Below the pieces are notes generated by a model. It did not search any database. It was not told where the DNA came from and saw only the letters and a program-made list of their open reading frames with translations. A program made the translations under genes and the position numbers. Shown here one piece after another: positions 7,288-15,646 of a stretch of DNA of 47,741 nt (its first letter is position 1; the number at the start of each line of letters is the position of its first letter). Source of the stretch: an uncultured Oscillospiraceae bacterium (GTDB lineage: Bacteria > Bacillota > Clostridia > Oscillospirales > Oscillospiraceae); NCBI GenBank assembly GCA_944385435.1, contig CALWXG010000014.1, forward strand, positions 1-47,741. The letters run 5' to 3'.

Positions 7288-8097
7288 ATGGTCCCTGTTG
7301 AGAAGAGCTTTGTCAACAATATGTTCTCCGTGGAGGGCAAGGTTGCCCTGGTCACCGGCGCCACCGGCGCTCTGGGCTGCGTTCTGGCCAAGGCCTACGG
7401 CTATGCCGGCGCCAAGGTCTTCATGACCGGCCGCAACGACAAGAAGCTGCAGGCTCTGGAAGACGAGTTCAAGGCCGAGGGCATCGACTGCGCTTACTAT
7501 GCCGCTGACCCCGCCGTGGAAGAGCAGGTTGACGCTCTGGTCAAGGCCTGTGTGGCTAAGTACGGTGCCGTTGACATCCTGGCCATCGCTCATGGCTACA
7601 ACAAGCCTCAGAACGTTCTGGATCAGTCCGTTGCTGACTGGCAGAAGATCATGGACGCCGACTGTAAGTCCGTCTACATCGTGACGAAGTATGTGGCTCA
7701 CCAGATGGTGGCTCAGTACGAGGCCGACAACACCAAGCGCGGCAAGATGGTCATCGTGACCTCCCAGCGCTCCAAGCGCGGCATGGCCGGCTACACCGGT
7801 TACTGCACCTCCAAGGGCGGCGCTGACCTGATGGTCTCCTGCCTGGCCTGCGACCTGAGCGCCAAATACCACATCAACGTCAACTCCATCTGCCCCACCG
7901 TGTTCCGTTCCGACCTGACCGAGTGGATGTTCGATCCCGACTCCGCCGTGTACAAGAACTTCCTGAACCGCGAGCCCATCGGCCGTCTGGGCGAGCCCGC
8001 CGACTTCGTTGGCTTCGCTCTGTTCCTGTCCTCCGCCGCTTCCGACTTCATCACCGGCAGCAACTGCGACTGCTCCGGCGGCTACCTGACTGTCTAA
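7288..8097 (+). CDS. Short-chain dehydrogenase, probable phloroglucinol reductase (PGR)
   Basis: 269-residue classical SDR. The cofactor loop TGATGALG is at residues 23-30, the catalytic serine S159 sits in VTSQRS and the Y-x3-K pair is Y172/K176 in YCTSK. TGRNDKK after the second strand suggests NADPH preference. Alone this would be just another SDR, but the next genes encode a 3-hydroxyacyl dehydrogenase, a cyclase-family hydrolase and a beta-keto-acid cleavage enzyme, the four families used by anaerobic phloroglucinol degraders. In that route this enzyme reduces phloroglucinol to dihydrophloroglucinol. Start ATG 7288 follows AGGAGGAATTTACC. Specific function is inferred from the cluster; the SDR family itself is certain. 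Confidence 0.8.
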   Translation: MVPVEKSFVNNMFSVEGKVALVTGATGALGCVLAKAYGYAGAKVFMTGRNDKKLQALEDEFKAEGIDCAYYAADPAVEEQVDALVKACVAKYGAVDILAIAHGYNKPQNVLDQSVADWQKIMDADCKSVYIVTKYVAHQMVAQYEADNTKRGKMVIVTSQRSKRGMAGYTGYCTSKGGADLMVSCLACDLSAKYHINVNSICPTVFRSDLTEWMFDPDSAVYKNFLNREPIGRLGEPADFVGFALFLSSAASDFITGSNCDCSGGYLTV

Positions 8098-8128
8098 TTC
8101 AGTCCGATTGGAAAAGGAGAACACGACA

Positions 8129-9070
8129 ATGAACATTAAGAATGTTGTAGTTGTGGGCGCCGGCATGATGGGCAACGCCCTTGCCCAGGTCTTTGCCTCC
8201 AACCCCGACCTGCACGTCACTCTGAAGACCCGTTCTCTGAAGGACGACCGCTGGCAGCCCATCGAGAACAACCTGGACATCATGATCGCCCGGGGCGCTG
8301 CCACTGAGCAGGAGAAGAAGGACATCATGAGCCGCATCCACTTCGAGACCGACGACGCCAAGGCCTACTCCGACGCCGACTTCGTCATCGAGTGCTTCCC
8401 CGAGGTCATGGAGACCAAGCAGCAGCTGCTGTGCACCATCGAGAACTACTGCTCCGAGAAGTGCATCCTGGCCACCAACTCCTCCGTCATGAGCTCCACC
8501 GAGATCGGCTCCAAGTGCAAGCACCCCGAGCGCGTGGTGGGCGCCCACTTCTGGAACCCCGGTCACCTGATCCCCCTGGTGGAGGTCATCAAGTCCGACA
8601 AGACCGAAGAGTGGGTCATCGACGAGACCATGGAGCTGATGACCAGCTGCGGCAAGAAGCCCGTGTACTGCAAGAAGGACGTGCCCGGCTTCGTGGCCAA
8701 CCGTCTGCAGCACGCCCTGTGGCGTGAGGCTTTCTACATGGTGGAGAACGGCATCGCCGATGCCAAGACCGTGGACGACGCCTGTAAGTATGGTCCCGGC
8801 CTGCGCTGGCCGGTGATGGGCCCCATGGAGAACTCCGACCTGGTGAGCATCCAGCTGACCAAGAACATCCACGACTACATTCTGCCCCACCTGGCCGACA
8901 ACCACGAGCCCTCCAAGTGCCTGCAGGAGATGCTGGACCGGGGCGACAACGGCTTCAAGACCGGCAAGGGCTGGCAGGAGTGGACCCCCGAGCAGATCGA
9001 GGCTTCCAACACCGGTCTGCGTGAGTACCTGATCGATTACATCGCCAACCAGAAGAAGAAGCAGGCCTGA
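8129..9070 (+). CDS. 3-hydroxyacyl-CoA dehydrogenase family enzyme, probable 3-hydroxy-5-oxohexanoate dehydrogenase
   Basis: 313-residue two-domain NAD-dependent dehydrogenase. The Rossmann motif is GAGMMG (residues 10-15). Catalytic residues of the 3HCDH family are visible as S118 (NSSVMSS), H140 (GAHFWNP) and N191 (FVANRLQ). The C-terminal helical domain with GPGLRWPVMGPM is typical of single-subunit versions acting on free acids or CoA esters. In the phloroglucinol route this enzyme would oxidise (S)-3-hydroxy-5-oxohexanoate to 3,5-dioxohexanoate (triacetate). Related enzymes include 3-hydroxybutyryl-CoA and L-carnitine dehydrogenases, so substrate rests on context. The ATG at 8129 is chosen over an earlier in-frame ATG because AAAAGGAG precedes it at good distance. 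Confidence 0.8.
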   Translation: MNIKNVVVVGAGMMGNALAQVFASNPDLHVTLKTRSLKDDRWQPIENNLDIMIARGAATEQEKKDIMSRIHFETDDAKAYSDADFVIECFPEVMETKQQLLCTIENYCSEKCILATNSSVMSSTEIGSKCKHPERVVGAHFWNPGHLIPLVEVIKSDKTEEWVIDETMELMTSCGKKPVYCKKDVPGFVANRLQHALWREAFYMVENGIADAKTVDDACKYGPGLRWPVMGPMENSDLVSIQLTKNIHDYILPHLADNHEPSKCLQEMLDRGDNGFKTGKGWQEWTPEQIEASNTGLREYLIDYIANQKKKQA

Positions 9071-9092
9071 TCGATCGTTTATCCGTTTGCCC

Positions 9093-9109
9093 GCGCGGCT
9101 GTGCCGCGC
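9093..9109 (+). other. Short intercistronic hairpin
   Basis: Perfect 7-bp stem GCGCGGC-TGT-GCCGCGC in the 91-bp gap between the dehydrogenase and cyclase genes. No T run follows, so it is more likely an mRNA processing or stability element than a terminator. Confidence 0.5.
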
Positions 9110-9161
9110 TGCGCATAACCCCATTCACCTTATGAATTTACTTTAATTGGAGGTAATTAAA

Positions 9162-10178
9162 ATGGGCAAGACTGTTTTTGTTGACCTGACCCACCCCTTC
9201 GGCGCTGAGATCCCCCGTTGGCCTTACTTCGATAAGCCCGACATCGTGGGCGCTCACTCCATGGCCAAGGGCGGCGTGCTGACCCAGCGCATCACCTGCA
9301 CCATGCACACCGGCACTCACTGCGACGCTCCCCGTCACGTCATGGAGTATGAGTTCGACGGCCGCCGCGCCCGTTACTCCGATGAGATGCCCATCGACGC
9401 CTACACCGGCACCGCTGTCGTTCTGAAGATCGACATCGAGCCCTGGGGCCTGATCACCGACAAGCACCTGGATGCCGCCTGCGAGAAGTACGGCGTCAAC
9501 CAGGCTGACCTGGAGGGCAAGGTTCTGTGCCTGAACACCGGTATGCACCGTCTGTTCGACGACTCCAAGGCCTACTATCACTATGCCGCCGGCACCGGTG
9601 TTGAGGCTGGTAAGTGGTTCGTCAAGAACAAGGTCAAGTGCGTGGCCATGGACGGCCAGGCTCTGGATCACCCCCTGCACACCGCTATGGGCAACAACGG
9701 CATGACCCGCATGAACCTGCTGGGCGCCACCGGCCGTCCCATCACCGAGGAGTACAAGGAGCTGTTCGGCGAGGAGGCCTATGCCAAGTTCGATAAGGAA
9801 GAGTACATCCGCATCTTCGGCCAGGAGGCCTATGATGAGCTGTACGGCGACCTGGAGGCCATCGGCGTCTGGGGCACCTGGGAGCCCTGCCACAAGGAAA
9901 TGCTCGGCCACGGCATCGTGGGCGTTGAGAACCTGGGCGGCGACCTGGACAAGATCCCTGCCGGCGTGTGGTTCCGCTTCAACTGCTTCCCCCTGCGCTG
10001 GTACATGGGCGACGGCTCCATGGCCCGCTGCAGCGCCGAGATCGACGAGGACCTGCTGGTGAAGGGCGTTCCCACCCGCACCTATAAGTACGGCGGCACC
10101 GGTTACGGTGAGGCCGAGGGCAACGGCGAGAGCGGCCTGGCTTACATGCAGAAGCTGTTCAACCGCAACAAGAAGTAA
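9162..10178 (+). CDS. Cyclase-family metal hydrolase, probable dihydrophloroglucinol cyclohydrolase (DPGC)
   Basis: 338-residue member of the 'cyclase' (kynurenine formamidase-like, PF04199) family. The metal-binding motif H-x-G-T-H-x-D-x-P-x-H is intact as HTGTHCDAPRH at residues 49-59 (H49, H53, D55, H59). It is longer than plain formamidases (about 210), with an inserted region around residues 180-290 containing two YxELF/GEEAY-like repeats. In the phloroglucinol route a protein of this family opens the ring of dihydrophloroglucinol by hydrolysing a cyclic 1,3-diketone. Start ATG 9162 follows TTGGAGGTAATTAAA. Family call is firm; the ring-opening role is from the gene neighbourhood. Confidence 0.8.
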   Translation: MGKTVFVDLTHPFGAEIPRWPYFDKPDIVGAHSMAKGGVLTQRITCTMHTGTHCDAPRHVMEYEFDGRRARYSDEMPIDAYTGTAVVLKIDIEPWGLITDKHLDAACEKYGVNQADLEGKVLCLNTGMHRLFDDSKAYYHYAAGTGVEAGKWFVKNKVKCVAMDGQALDHPLHTAMGNNGMTRMNLLGATGRPITEEYKELFGEEAYAKFDKEEYIRIFGQEAYDELYGDLEAIGVWGTWEPCHKEMLGHGIVGVENLGGDLDKIPAGVWFRFNCFPLRWYMGDGSMARCSAEIDEDLLVKGVPTRTYKYGGTGYGEAEGNGESGLAYMQKLFNRNKK

Positions 10179-10201
10179 GACACTTTCTCTGGTCTCTCAC
10201 A

Positions 10202-10238
10202 GGAATGCGGGGGCGCGTCCGCCGCGCCCCCGCATTCC
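10202..10238 (+). other. Strong intercistronic hairpin before the cleavage-enzyme gene
   Basis: Perfect 16-bp inverted repeat (10202-10217 with 10223-10238) around a 5-nt loop, ending 30 bp before the ATG at 10269. There is no T run, so it probably stabilises or processes the mRNA, or tunes read-through, rather than ending transcription. Confidence 0.6.
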
Positions 10239-10268
10239 AACTCTATTCATTTGAAAGGACTGTTTACC

Positions 10269-11120
10269 ATGGCTAATTTGAAGAACAAGTGCATCATCAC
10301 CGTGGCTACCACCGGCGCTTGGCCCAAGAAGGAGAACAACCCCAACGTCCCCATGACCCCCGCTGAGATCGCCGAGGACGTTTACGATTGCTGGAAGGCC
10401 GGCGCCGCCATGGCCCACCTGCATATGCGCGACGAGAACGGCAACGGCACCATGGACAAGGAGAAGTTCCGTGAGACCGTGGAGCTGCTGCGCAAGAATC
10501 ACCCCGACTGCGACATCATCATCAACATGACCACCTCCGGCGATCTGAACGCCACCGACGAGACCCGTCAGATCCACCTGAAGGAACTGCACCCCGAGAT
10601 GGGCTCCTATGACTGCGGCTCCATGAACTGGCTGCACACCTCCCTGTTCCTGAACCCCCCCAAGTTCCTGGAGGAGCTGGGCGCCAACATGCAGGAGTGG
10701 GGCGTCAAGCCCGAGATCGAGGCTTTTGACCCCGGCATGATCGCCAACGCCGCTTACTACCTGAAGAAGGGCGTGCTGAAGGCCCCCCTGCACTTCCAGT
10801 TCTGCATGGGCTGCGCCAACGGCATCCCCGGCTCCATGAAGAACCTGATCTTCATGAAGGAGACCATGGAGTCCCTGTGCCCCGGCTCCACCTGGAGCTG
10901 CTTCGGCGTGGGCCACTCCGCCATGGAGATGCTGTACGGCGCCGTGGCCCTGGGCGGCAACATCCGCGTGGGCATGGAGGACAACGTCATGTACTCCAAG
11001 GGCGTTCTGGCCGACAGCAACCGTCAGTTCGTTGAGCGCGCCGTCCGCGTCATCAAGGAGTATGGCCGCGAGGTCGCCACTCCCGATGAGGCCCGTGAGA
11101 TTCTCGGCCTGAAGAAGTAA
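10269..11120 (+). CDS. Beta-keto acid cleavage enzyme (BKACE), probable triacetate acetoacetate-lyase
   Basis: 283-residue TIM-barrel enzyme of the BKACE / 3-keto-5-aminohexanoate cleavage (Kce, DUF849) family. The family metal-binding HxH is H50/H52 in HLHMRDENG, and the motifs INMTTSG, EIEAFDPGMI, FQFCMGCANGIPG and GGNIRVGMEDN follow in the usual order. These zinc enzymes condense a beta-keto acid with acetyl-CoA and release acetoacetate plus a new CoA ester. With the three preceding enzymes, the expected reaction is triacetate + acetyl-CoA to acetoacetate + acetoacetyl-CoA, feeding butyrate and acetate formation. The lysine-fermentation role of Kce is unlikely because the diaminohexanoate enzymes are absent. 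ATG at 10269 follows GAAAGG. Confidence 0.85.
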   Translation: MANLKNKCIITVATTGAWPKKENNPNVPMTPAEIAEDVYDCWKAGAAMAHLHMRDENGNGTMDKEKFRETVELLRKNHPDCDIIINMTTSGDLNATDETRQIHLKELHPEMGSYDCGSMNWLHTSLFLNPPKFLEELGANMQEWGVKPEIEAFDPGMIANAAYYLKKGVLKAPLHFQFCMGCANGIPGSMKNLIFMKETMESLCPGSTWSCFGVGHSAMEMLYGAVALGGNIRVGMEDNVMYSKGVLADSNRQFVERAVRVIKEYGREVATPDEAREILGLKK

Positions 11121-11127
11121 GATTGTC

Positions 11128-11319
11128 ATGAGCTGGGGCGTCAACCTGATGTACTACCACTGCCCGAACTGCGGCAAGAAGTTCAAATACGCGGAGGATC
11201 TCATCGCGTATTTCGGCGAGCAGTTCGGTCTGTGCCCTGCCTGCGGTACTCCGGGCGTGTTCGAGAAAAACGGCGCCCGCACTCTGGACGACTTCGATTA
11301 CGAAGAGGTCGAGGACTGA
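11128..11319 (+). CDS. Small double-CxxC zinc-ribbon protein
   Basis: 63 residues with two C-x2-C pairs, CPNC and CPAC, spaced 22-24 residues apart, and an acidic C-terminal tail (TLDDFDYEEVED). It starts 7 bp after the cleavage-enzyme stop and is followed by the operon terminator, so it is the last gene of the phloroglucinol operon. A zinc- or iron-binding rubredoxin-like ribbon is expected. Function unknown: it could be an electron carrier for the reductase, a metal donor, or a regulator. The first ATG is used; an alternative at 11149 would remove seven residues, and neither has a strong ribosome site, consistent with translational coupling. Confidence 0.65.
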   Translation: MSWGVNLMYYHCPNCGKKFKYAEDLIAYFGEQFGLCPACGTPGVFEKNGARTLDDFDYEEVED

Positions 11320-11342
11320 CCGCAATCAGACTTCCACAGACA

Positions 11343-11388
11343 ACGGGGTGTGTTGCAGCGTCCTGCAACACACCCCGTTTCTTCTTCT
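11343..11388 (+). terminator. Rho-independent terminator of the phloroglucinol operon
   Basis: Perfect 16-bp stem (11343-11358 / 11363-11378) with CGTC loop followed by TTTCTTCTTC. It separates the operon from the transporter genes. Confidence 0.85.
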
Positions 11389-11438
11389 GCCTTTTTCCCT
11401 GTCCAGACACCATTTTCCCGACAAAGGAGTCCTGTCCT

Positions 11439-12800
11439 ATGGCTTCCGCCATTGATCGCGACCTGACCCACGGCAGTGTAACCCGGCAGCTGATCCGGTA
11501 TTCCCTGCCCCTTGTGGCCACCAGTCTTCTGCAGTCCCTGTATTCCATTGCGGACTACATCGTCGCCGGCTACTTCATCAGCAGCTCCGGCCAGTCCGCC
11601 ATCAACAATTCCAGCCTGATCATGAACCTCATGACCCAGATCGCCATCGGCCTGACCCTGGGCGGCAACATTCTCATCGGTCAGTACTTCGGCAATCATG
11701 AGGATGAACCCAGAAAACAGTCAGCCGGCTCTCTGCTCACCCTGTCCGTGCTGGTGGGTGCGGTCACCGCCGTGCTGTTCGCCATTTTTTCCCGGCAGCT
11801 GCTCATCCTGCTCCAGGCCCCGGCGCTGGATGAGGCCACGGCCTACCTGCAAATCTGCGCCGTGGGCCTGCTGCCCATCTTCGGCTACAACGCCCTGTCC
11901 GCCATGCTGCGGGCGGTGGGCAACTCCAAAATGCCCCTGATTTTCGTCATCGCCTCCACTGCCACCAATGTGGTCCTGGACCTGGTGCTGGTGGCAGGCT
12001 TCCATATGGGAGTGGCAGGCGCAGCCCTGGCCACCGTCATCTCCCAGTTCATCTCCTTCTTCGCCGCCCTGTTCTTCTGCCTGCTGCATCGGGAGCATCT
12101 GGGTGTGACCCTGAAGTACCTCAAACCCAGGGGCGAACGGGTCCGGGCCATTCTCCGCCTGGGTCTTCCCACCGCCTTCCAGTGGGCCATCGCCAGCGTG
12201 TCCTGGCTGGTGGTCGCCTATCTGATCAACGGCTACGGCGCCATTTCCGTCATCTACTCCGCCGCCAACGGCGTGAGCAACAAGATCAAGGACTTCTGCC
12301 AGCTGTTCATCTCCGCCATGACCGGCGCGGCCTCCACCATGATCGCCCAGAACCTGGGTGCCGGGCTCTATGACCGCTCCCGGCAGATCATGCGCACCTG
12401 CATGAAGATCACCCTGACCATGGCCGCGGTGCTCATCCTCCTCTCCGAGCTGCTGGCGCCCATCCTGGTCACCATCTTCACCCCCGACGCCCAGGTGCAG
12501 CATTGGGCCGTCATCAACCTGCGCATCGAGATCATCGGTCAGCTCTTCTACGCCGGTTTCTTCACCTACAACACCCTGGCCACCGGCTGCGGGGACACGA
12601 TGTTCGTCATGTGGAACTCCTTCGTCAACTGCATCATCTTCCGGCTGGTGCTGGCCATCCTCTTCAACCACTTCTGGGGCGTCTACGGCGTGTTCATCGC
12701 CTGTGCCATCGCCCCGGCCAGCTCGGTGCCCATCGGCTGGTTCTACTGCCGGCGGGGCTACTGGAAAAAGAGCCTCACCAGCCAGCCGAGGAAGGCCTGA
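11439..12800 (+). CDS. MATE-family multidrug/organic-compound exporter
   Basis: 453-residue inner-membrane antiporter with the 12-helix MATE plan. Characteristic stretches are SLPLVATSLLQSLYSIADYIVAG in the first helix and G-x-N-rich loops such as LTLGGNILIGQYFG and AMLRAVGNSKMP, repeated in the second half (NTLATGCGDTMFVMW), reflecting the two-fold repeat. The true start is the ATG at 11439 (AAAGGAG upstream, protein MASAIDRDL...); the longer frame upstream crosses the terminator and is not coding. It is the first gene after the phloroglucinol terminator, 33 bp before an AEC transporter. Substrate unknown; flavonoid-derived aromatic acids are a possible but unproven cargo. Confidence 0.85.
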   Translation: MASAIDRDLTHGSVTRQLIRYSLPLVATSLLQSLYSIADYIVAGYFISSSGQSAINNSSLIMNLMTQIAIGLTLGGNILIGQYFGNHEDEPRKQSAGSLLTLSVLVGAVTAVLFAIFSRQLLILLQAPALDEATAYLQICAVGLLPIFGYNALSAMLRAVGNSKMPLIFVIASTATNVVLDLVLVAGFHMGVAGAALATVISQFISFFAALFFCLLHREHLGVTLKYLKPRGERVRAILRLGLPTAFQWAIASVSWLVVAYLINGYGAISVIYSAANGVSNKIKDFCQLFISAMTGAASTMIAQNLGAGLYDRSRQIMRTCMKITLTMAAVLILLSELLAPILVTIFTPDAQVQHWAVINLRIEIIGQLFYAGFFTYNTLATGCGDTMFVMWNSFVNCIIFRLVLAILFNHFWGVYGVFIACAIAPASSVPIGWFYCRRGYWKKSLTSQPRKA

Positions 12801-12833
12801 GCCTGAGATTTTTCTGAGAGAAGGAACATCGTT

Positions 12834-13775
12834 ATGACCGCCGCAAAACTGTCCATTGAGCTGATCCTGATGGTGTGCATCGGCCTGTTCGCCTACCGCA
12901 GTCACATCATCTCCGGTGACTTTGACAAGCAGCTCACCGCCTTCATCATGAAGCTGGCCCTGCCCTGCATGATTGTAAAGTCCATGATGGGGGCCTTCTC
13001 CTGGGAGGAGCTGAAAAACTGCGGTACCCTGGTGGTCCTGGCCCTGATCCTGTGGGCCATCACCTTCGGCCTGGGCCAGGGCGCCTACCATCTCATGGGC
13101 CGCAGCGCCTCGGGCCGGATCATGCGCTTCAGCATGATGTACACCAACTTTACCTTCGTGGGCATTCCCGTCATCGAGGCCCTCTACGGCGACCAGGGCG
13201 TGTTCTACTTCGTGGTCTTCCTGGTCCCCTACCGCATGATCTACTACAGCTCCGCCGAGCCCATGCTCTCTCCCCCCGGCCTGGCCCGGAAGGAGCGCAC
13301 CCTGAAGGACAAGCTTAAGGGCTGGTTCTCCCCCCCGGTGGTGGCGGTGTTTGTGGGTCTGGTGCTCTACCTCACCCAGTTTCAACTCCCCACCCCGGTG
13401 GCCGGTGTCATCGACTCCCTGGGCTCCTGCGCCTCTCCCCTGGGCATGGTGCTGTGCGGCATCTCCCTGGGGAAATACGAGTTCCGCAAGCTGCTCCGGC
13501 CCAAGTACCTCTGGCTGCCCCTGGTGCGCAACCTGCTGATCCCCGCTCTGTTCCTAGCCCTGGCTCTGCTCTTCCGACTGGAACGGGAGCTGGCCCAGGT
13601 GGTGGTCATGTTTGCCGCCCTGCCGGTGGCCTCCCTGATCGCCGCCTTTACCATCCAGTATGATCCCTCGCCGGAGAGTCAGTTTGAAGCGGCGGCGGCG
13701 GTTCTGCTGTCCACCTTCTGCGCAGCATTCACCATTCCCCTGTGGGCCAATCTGATCGCCCTGTTCTTCCCCTGA
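12834..13775 (+). CDS. AEC-family transporter (auxin efflux carrier type)
   Basis: 313-residue membrane permease with about ten helices in the AEC arrangement. Typical signatures are MKLALPCMIVKSM near the N-terminus, MRFSMMYTNFTFVGIPVIEALYG around residues 100-122 (the conserved N-x-G-x-x-G-type kink), and PLGMVLCGISLGKYEF in the second half. AEC proteins move organic anions such as malate or other carboxylates. It has a good ribosome site (GAAGGAAC) and lies between the MATE exporter and the LysR gene. The three probably form one unit, with the LysR protein sensing the transported acid. Confidence 0.8.
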   Translation: MTAAKLSIELILMVCIGLFAYRSHIISGDFDKQLTAFIMKLALPCMIVKSMMGAFSWEELKNCGTLVVLALILWAITFGLGQGAYHLMGRSASGRIMRFSMMYTNFTFVGIPVIEALYGDQGVFYFVVFLVPYRMIYYSSAEPMLSPPGLARKERTLKDKLKGWFSPPVVAVFVGLVLYLTQFQLPTPVAGVIDSLGSCASPLGMVLCGISLGKYEFRKLLRPKYLWLPLVRNLLIPALFLALALLFRLERELAQVVVMFAALPVASLIAAFTIQYDPSPESQFEAAAAVLLSTFCAAFTIPLWANLIALFFP

Positions 13776-13813
13776 TTCCGGTTCTGTTTCCCCCACCACA
13801 AAGGAGGCATTGT

Positions 13814-14728
13814 ATGCATCCAACTTCACTGGATTTCAGCCTGTTTCAAATCAAGTTGTTTCTGGCTGTAGCGGAGGCCCGAAGCTTTTCCAGGGCGGCG
13901 GAGGCCATGCATGTGGAACAGTCCACGCTGAGCCGGCGCATCTCCGTGCTGGAGCAGGAACTGGGCTTCTCCCTGTTCAACCGGGAGTCCCGGCCCATCC
14001 AGCTCACCGCCCGGGGCCAGACCCTCTACGAGCAGTGGAAGCCCCTGGTGGGCGCCTTCGAACATTCCCTGTCCATCGTCTACGCCCAGCGGGAGGAGGA
14101 CAGCGCTACGCTGTCTGTCTGCATGGTGGACTCCGGCGTACACCTCAGCGACGTGCCGGCCCTGAGCCAGCGCATGCGGGAGACCTATCCCGACGTCAGC
14201 CTGATGTTCCACTACGCTCCCATGTCCAAGTGGCACCTGGCGCTGGAGGACGGATTGTGCGACATGGCTGTGACAGTGGAGTTTGACGCGGCGGGGATGA
14301 GCGGCCGGTTTGTCCTCACGGAAATCCTCTCCGTGCCCAAACTGGTATGCGTTCTGCGCAGCAATCCCCTCAGCCGCCTGGACCACATCACCTATGACGA
14401 CCTGCGGAACCAGCGCTTCATCTCCAACAGTGAGAACCCGAAATACGCCGCCTTCATCCGGCGCATTTGCCTGGCCCACGGGTTTGAGCCCACCTTCGGG
14501 GACGCCAGCATCAACGCCCACGGCCTGACCAGCATGCTCCAGCACAACGACGAGGTGCTCATCTGCGACCGCTTCCTGCGCGGACTGGACAGTCCGCTGT
14601 TCAAGCTCTTCGAGCTGCCGAACACCTATTCCGGACTGTACACAGTCCACCTGCGGGAGAACAAAAATCCCTACATCCAGCCCTTCATCCAGACCATGCA
14701 GGACTACTACAACCCAGAACAGAACTGA
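13814..14728 (+). CDS. LysR-family transcriptional regulator
   Basis: 304-residue LTTR. N-terminal winged HTH residues 8-66 include FLAVAEARSFSRAAEAMHVEQSTLSRRISVLEQELG-type sequence with the recognition helix QSTLSRRI, followed by the linker helix and a periplasmic-binding-protein-like effector domain (about 95-295). ATG at 13814 follows AAAGGAGGC. Transcribed in the same direction as the AEC transporter 38 bp upstream, which is less common than divergence and suggests co-transcription. Likely ligand is an organic acid, by inference from the AEC neighbour. Confidence 0.85.
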   Translation: MHPTSLDFSLFQIKLFLAVAEARSFSRAAEAMHVEQSTLSRRISVLEQELGFSLFNRESRPIQLTARGQTLYEQWKPLVGAFEHSLSIVYAQREEDSATLSVCMVDSGVHLSDVPALSQRMRETYPDVSLMFHYAPMSKWHLALEDGLCDMAVTVEFDAAGMSGRFVLTEILSVPKLVCVLRSNPLSRLDHITYDDLRNQRFISNSENPKYAAFIRRICLAHGFEPTFGDASINAHGLTSMLQHNDEVLICDRFLRGLDSPLFKLFELPNTYSGLYTVHLRENKNPYIQPFIQTMQDYYNPEQN

Positions 14729-14733
14729 TCATG

Positions 14734-14780
14734 ACAACCCGGTGAGGTTTTGCTGTGCCAGCAGAGCCGCTCCGGGTTGT
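14734..14780 (+). other. Hairpin after the LysR gene, possible weak terminator
   Basis: 9-bp inverted repeat ACAACCCGG (14734-14742) / CCGGGTTGT (14772-14780), with a small internal GCTG/CAGC stem in the loop. No T tract follows. A new promoter begins about 60 bp downstream, so partial termination is plausible. Confidence 0.4.
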
Positions 14781-14837
14781 ACCCTTTGTGCGTCGAAATT
14801 CTTTTCTCCGGGGGGCCGTTTTTCTGCGCTATGGAAA

Positions 14838-14867
14838 TTGACAGTTTCCGCGCTTTTCGGATATAAT
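14838..14867 (+). promoter_or_regulatory. Near-consensus sigma-A promoter for the LytTR genes
   Basis: TTGACA (14838-14843), 18-bp spacer, TATAAT (14862-14867), 62 bp before the first LytTR ATG at 14930. It is the best-matching promoter seen in the window. Confidence 0.8.
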
Positions 14868-14929
14868 AATGACGCTATCAGCACGCAGCTGCAGTCAAAG
14901 CGCATTTTTCTGACACAGAAAGGCGAGCT

Positions 14930-15646
14930 ATGGAATTCTCTCAACTACCGTCTGCCTCCGCCTGCGTCGCGGTCTGGACGACAAACCTCAAACTGTGGAA
15001 CCATCTCCGGCAGATCCTGACCAACTGGTCCCAGGGCGCCTGCGTCAGCCTGCATCTGGACCATTGGGACTGTCTTCTGGACCAGTGGTCCGCCTTCTCC
15101 GGAATTCTTTTCCTGGACGCGGACAGCGTGGACCACACCCAGATGGCCGATCTGGTCCAGGCCCCGCAGATCGCCCTGATCATCGTCTCCGCAGATCATC
15201 AGCTGGCCATTCAGGCCTACCGGTGGCATCCGGTCACATTTCTGCCCCCCTCAGCCGGTTTCCAGGCGGTCCGGCGGGCCATGGACCTGTGTTTTCCCTT
15301 CTGGCGTCAGGGCCTTCAGTGGCTGGACCTGCCCTTCCACCGGGACCGGATCCGGCTGCCCCTGTGTCAGCTGTACTGCGCCGAGGCGGACGGGCGGGAG
15401 ACCATACTCTACTGCACCGGCGGACAGATGCGAGCCAGTTTCCCCCTGGGAAAGCTCTGGGAGCTGCTGCCCTCTCCCCCCTTCCTGCGCTGCCAGCGGG
15501 GTTTCCTGGTCCATCTCGGCGCCGTGGCCGAGATGACCGGAGGAAACCTGATCCTGCGCTACGACAGCCGTGTGATTCCGGTCAGCCGCAAGCAGATCAA
15601 AGAGATTCAGGAGAGTCTGTCCCAGTGGGAATTCAACAAAGCCTGA
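14930..15646 (+). CDS. LytTR-domain regulator with a degenerate receiver-like N-terminus
   Basis: 238 residues. The C-terminal third (about 135-235) is a LytTR DNA-binding domain, with the FLRCQRGFLVHLGAVAEM core and the VIPVSRKQIKEI ending. The N-terminal half has the pattern of a response-regulator receiver, including LFLDADS with D63 at the phosphoacceptor position, but the paired acidic residues of the first strand are missing and the usual lysine loop reads FLPPS (residues 104-108). It is therefore probably not regulated by ordinary phosphotransfer. A paralogous, apparently normal LytTR regulator follows 115 bp downstream, and no histidine kinase is nearby. It may act as a constitutive or heterodimeric partner of that protein. 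Confidence 0.75.
   Translation: MEFSQLPSASACVAVWTTNLKLWNHLRQILTNWSQGACVSLHLDHWDCLLDQWSAFSGILFLDADSVDHTQMADLVQAPQIALIIVSADHQLAIQAYRWHPVTFLPPSAGFQAVRRAMDLCFPFWRQGLQWLDLPFHRDRIRLPLCQLYCAEADGRETILYCTGGQMRASFPLGKLWELLPSPPFLRCQRGFLVHLGAVAEMTGGNLILRYDSRVIPVSRKQIKEIQESLSQWEFNKA

Noticed and set aside
10269-11120. Lysine-fermentation Kce enzyme
   Set aside because: The family is the same, but aminomutase and diaminohexanoate dehydrogenase genes are missing and the neighbours fit the phloroglucinol route.
8129-11120. Carnitine degradation (dehydrogenase plus BKACE)
   Set aside because: That pair alone would fit, but the SDR and cyclase-family hydrolase are unexplained by carnitine catabolism and no betainyl-CoA thioesterase is present.
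11232-11438. N-terminal extension of the MATE gene
   Set aside because: It would cross the zinc-ribbon gene and its terminator; the ATG at 11439 has a proper ribosome site and the normal family N-terminus.
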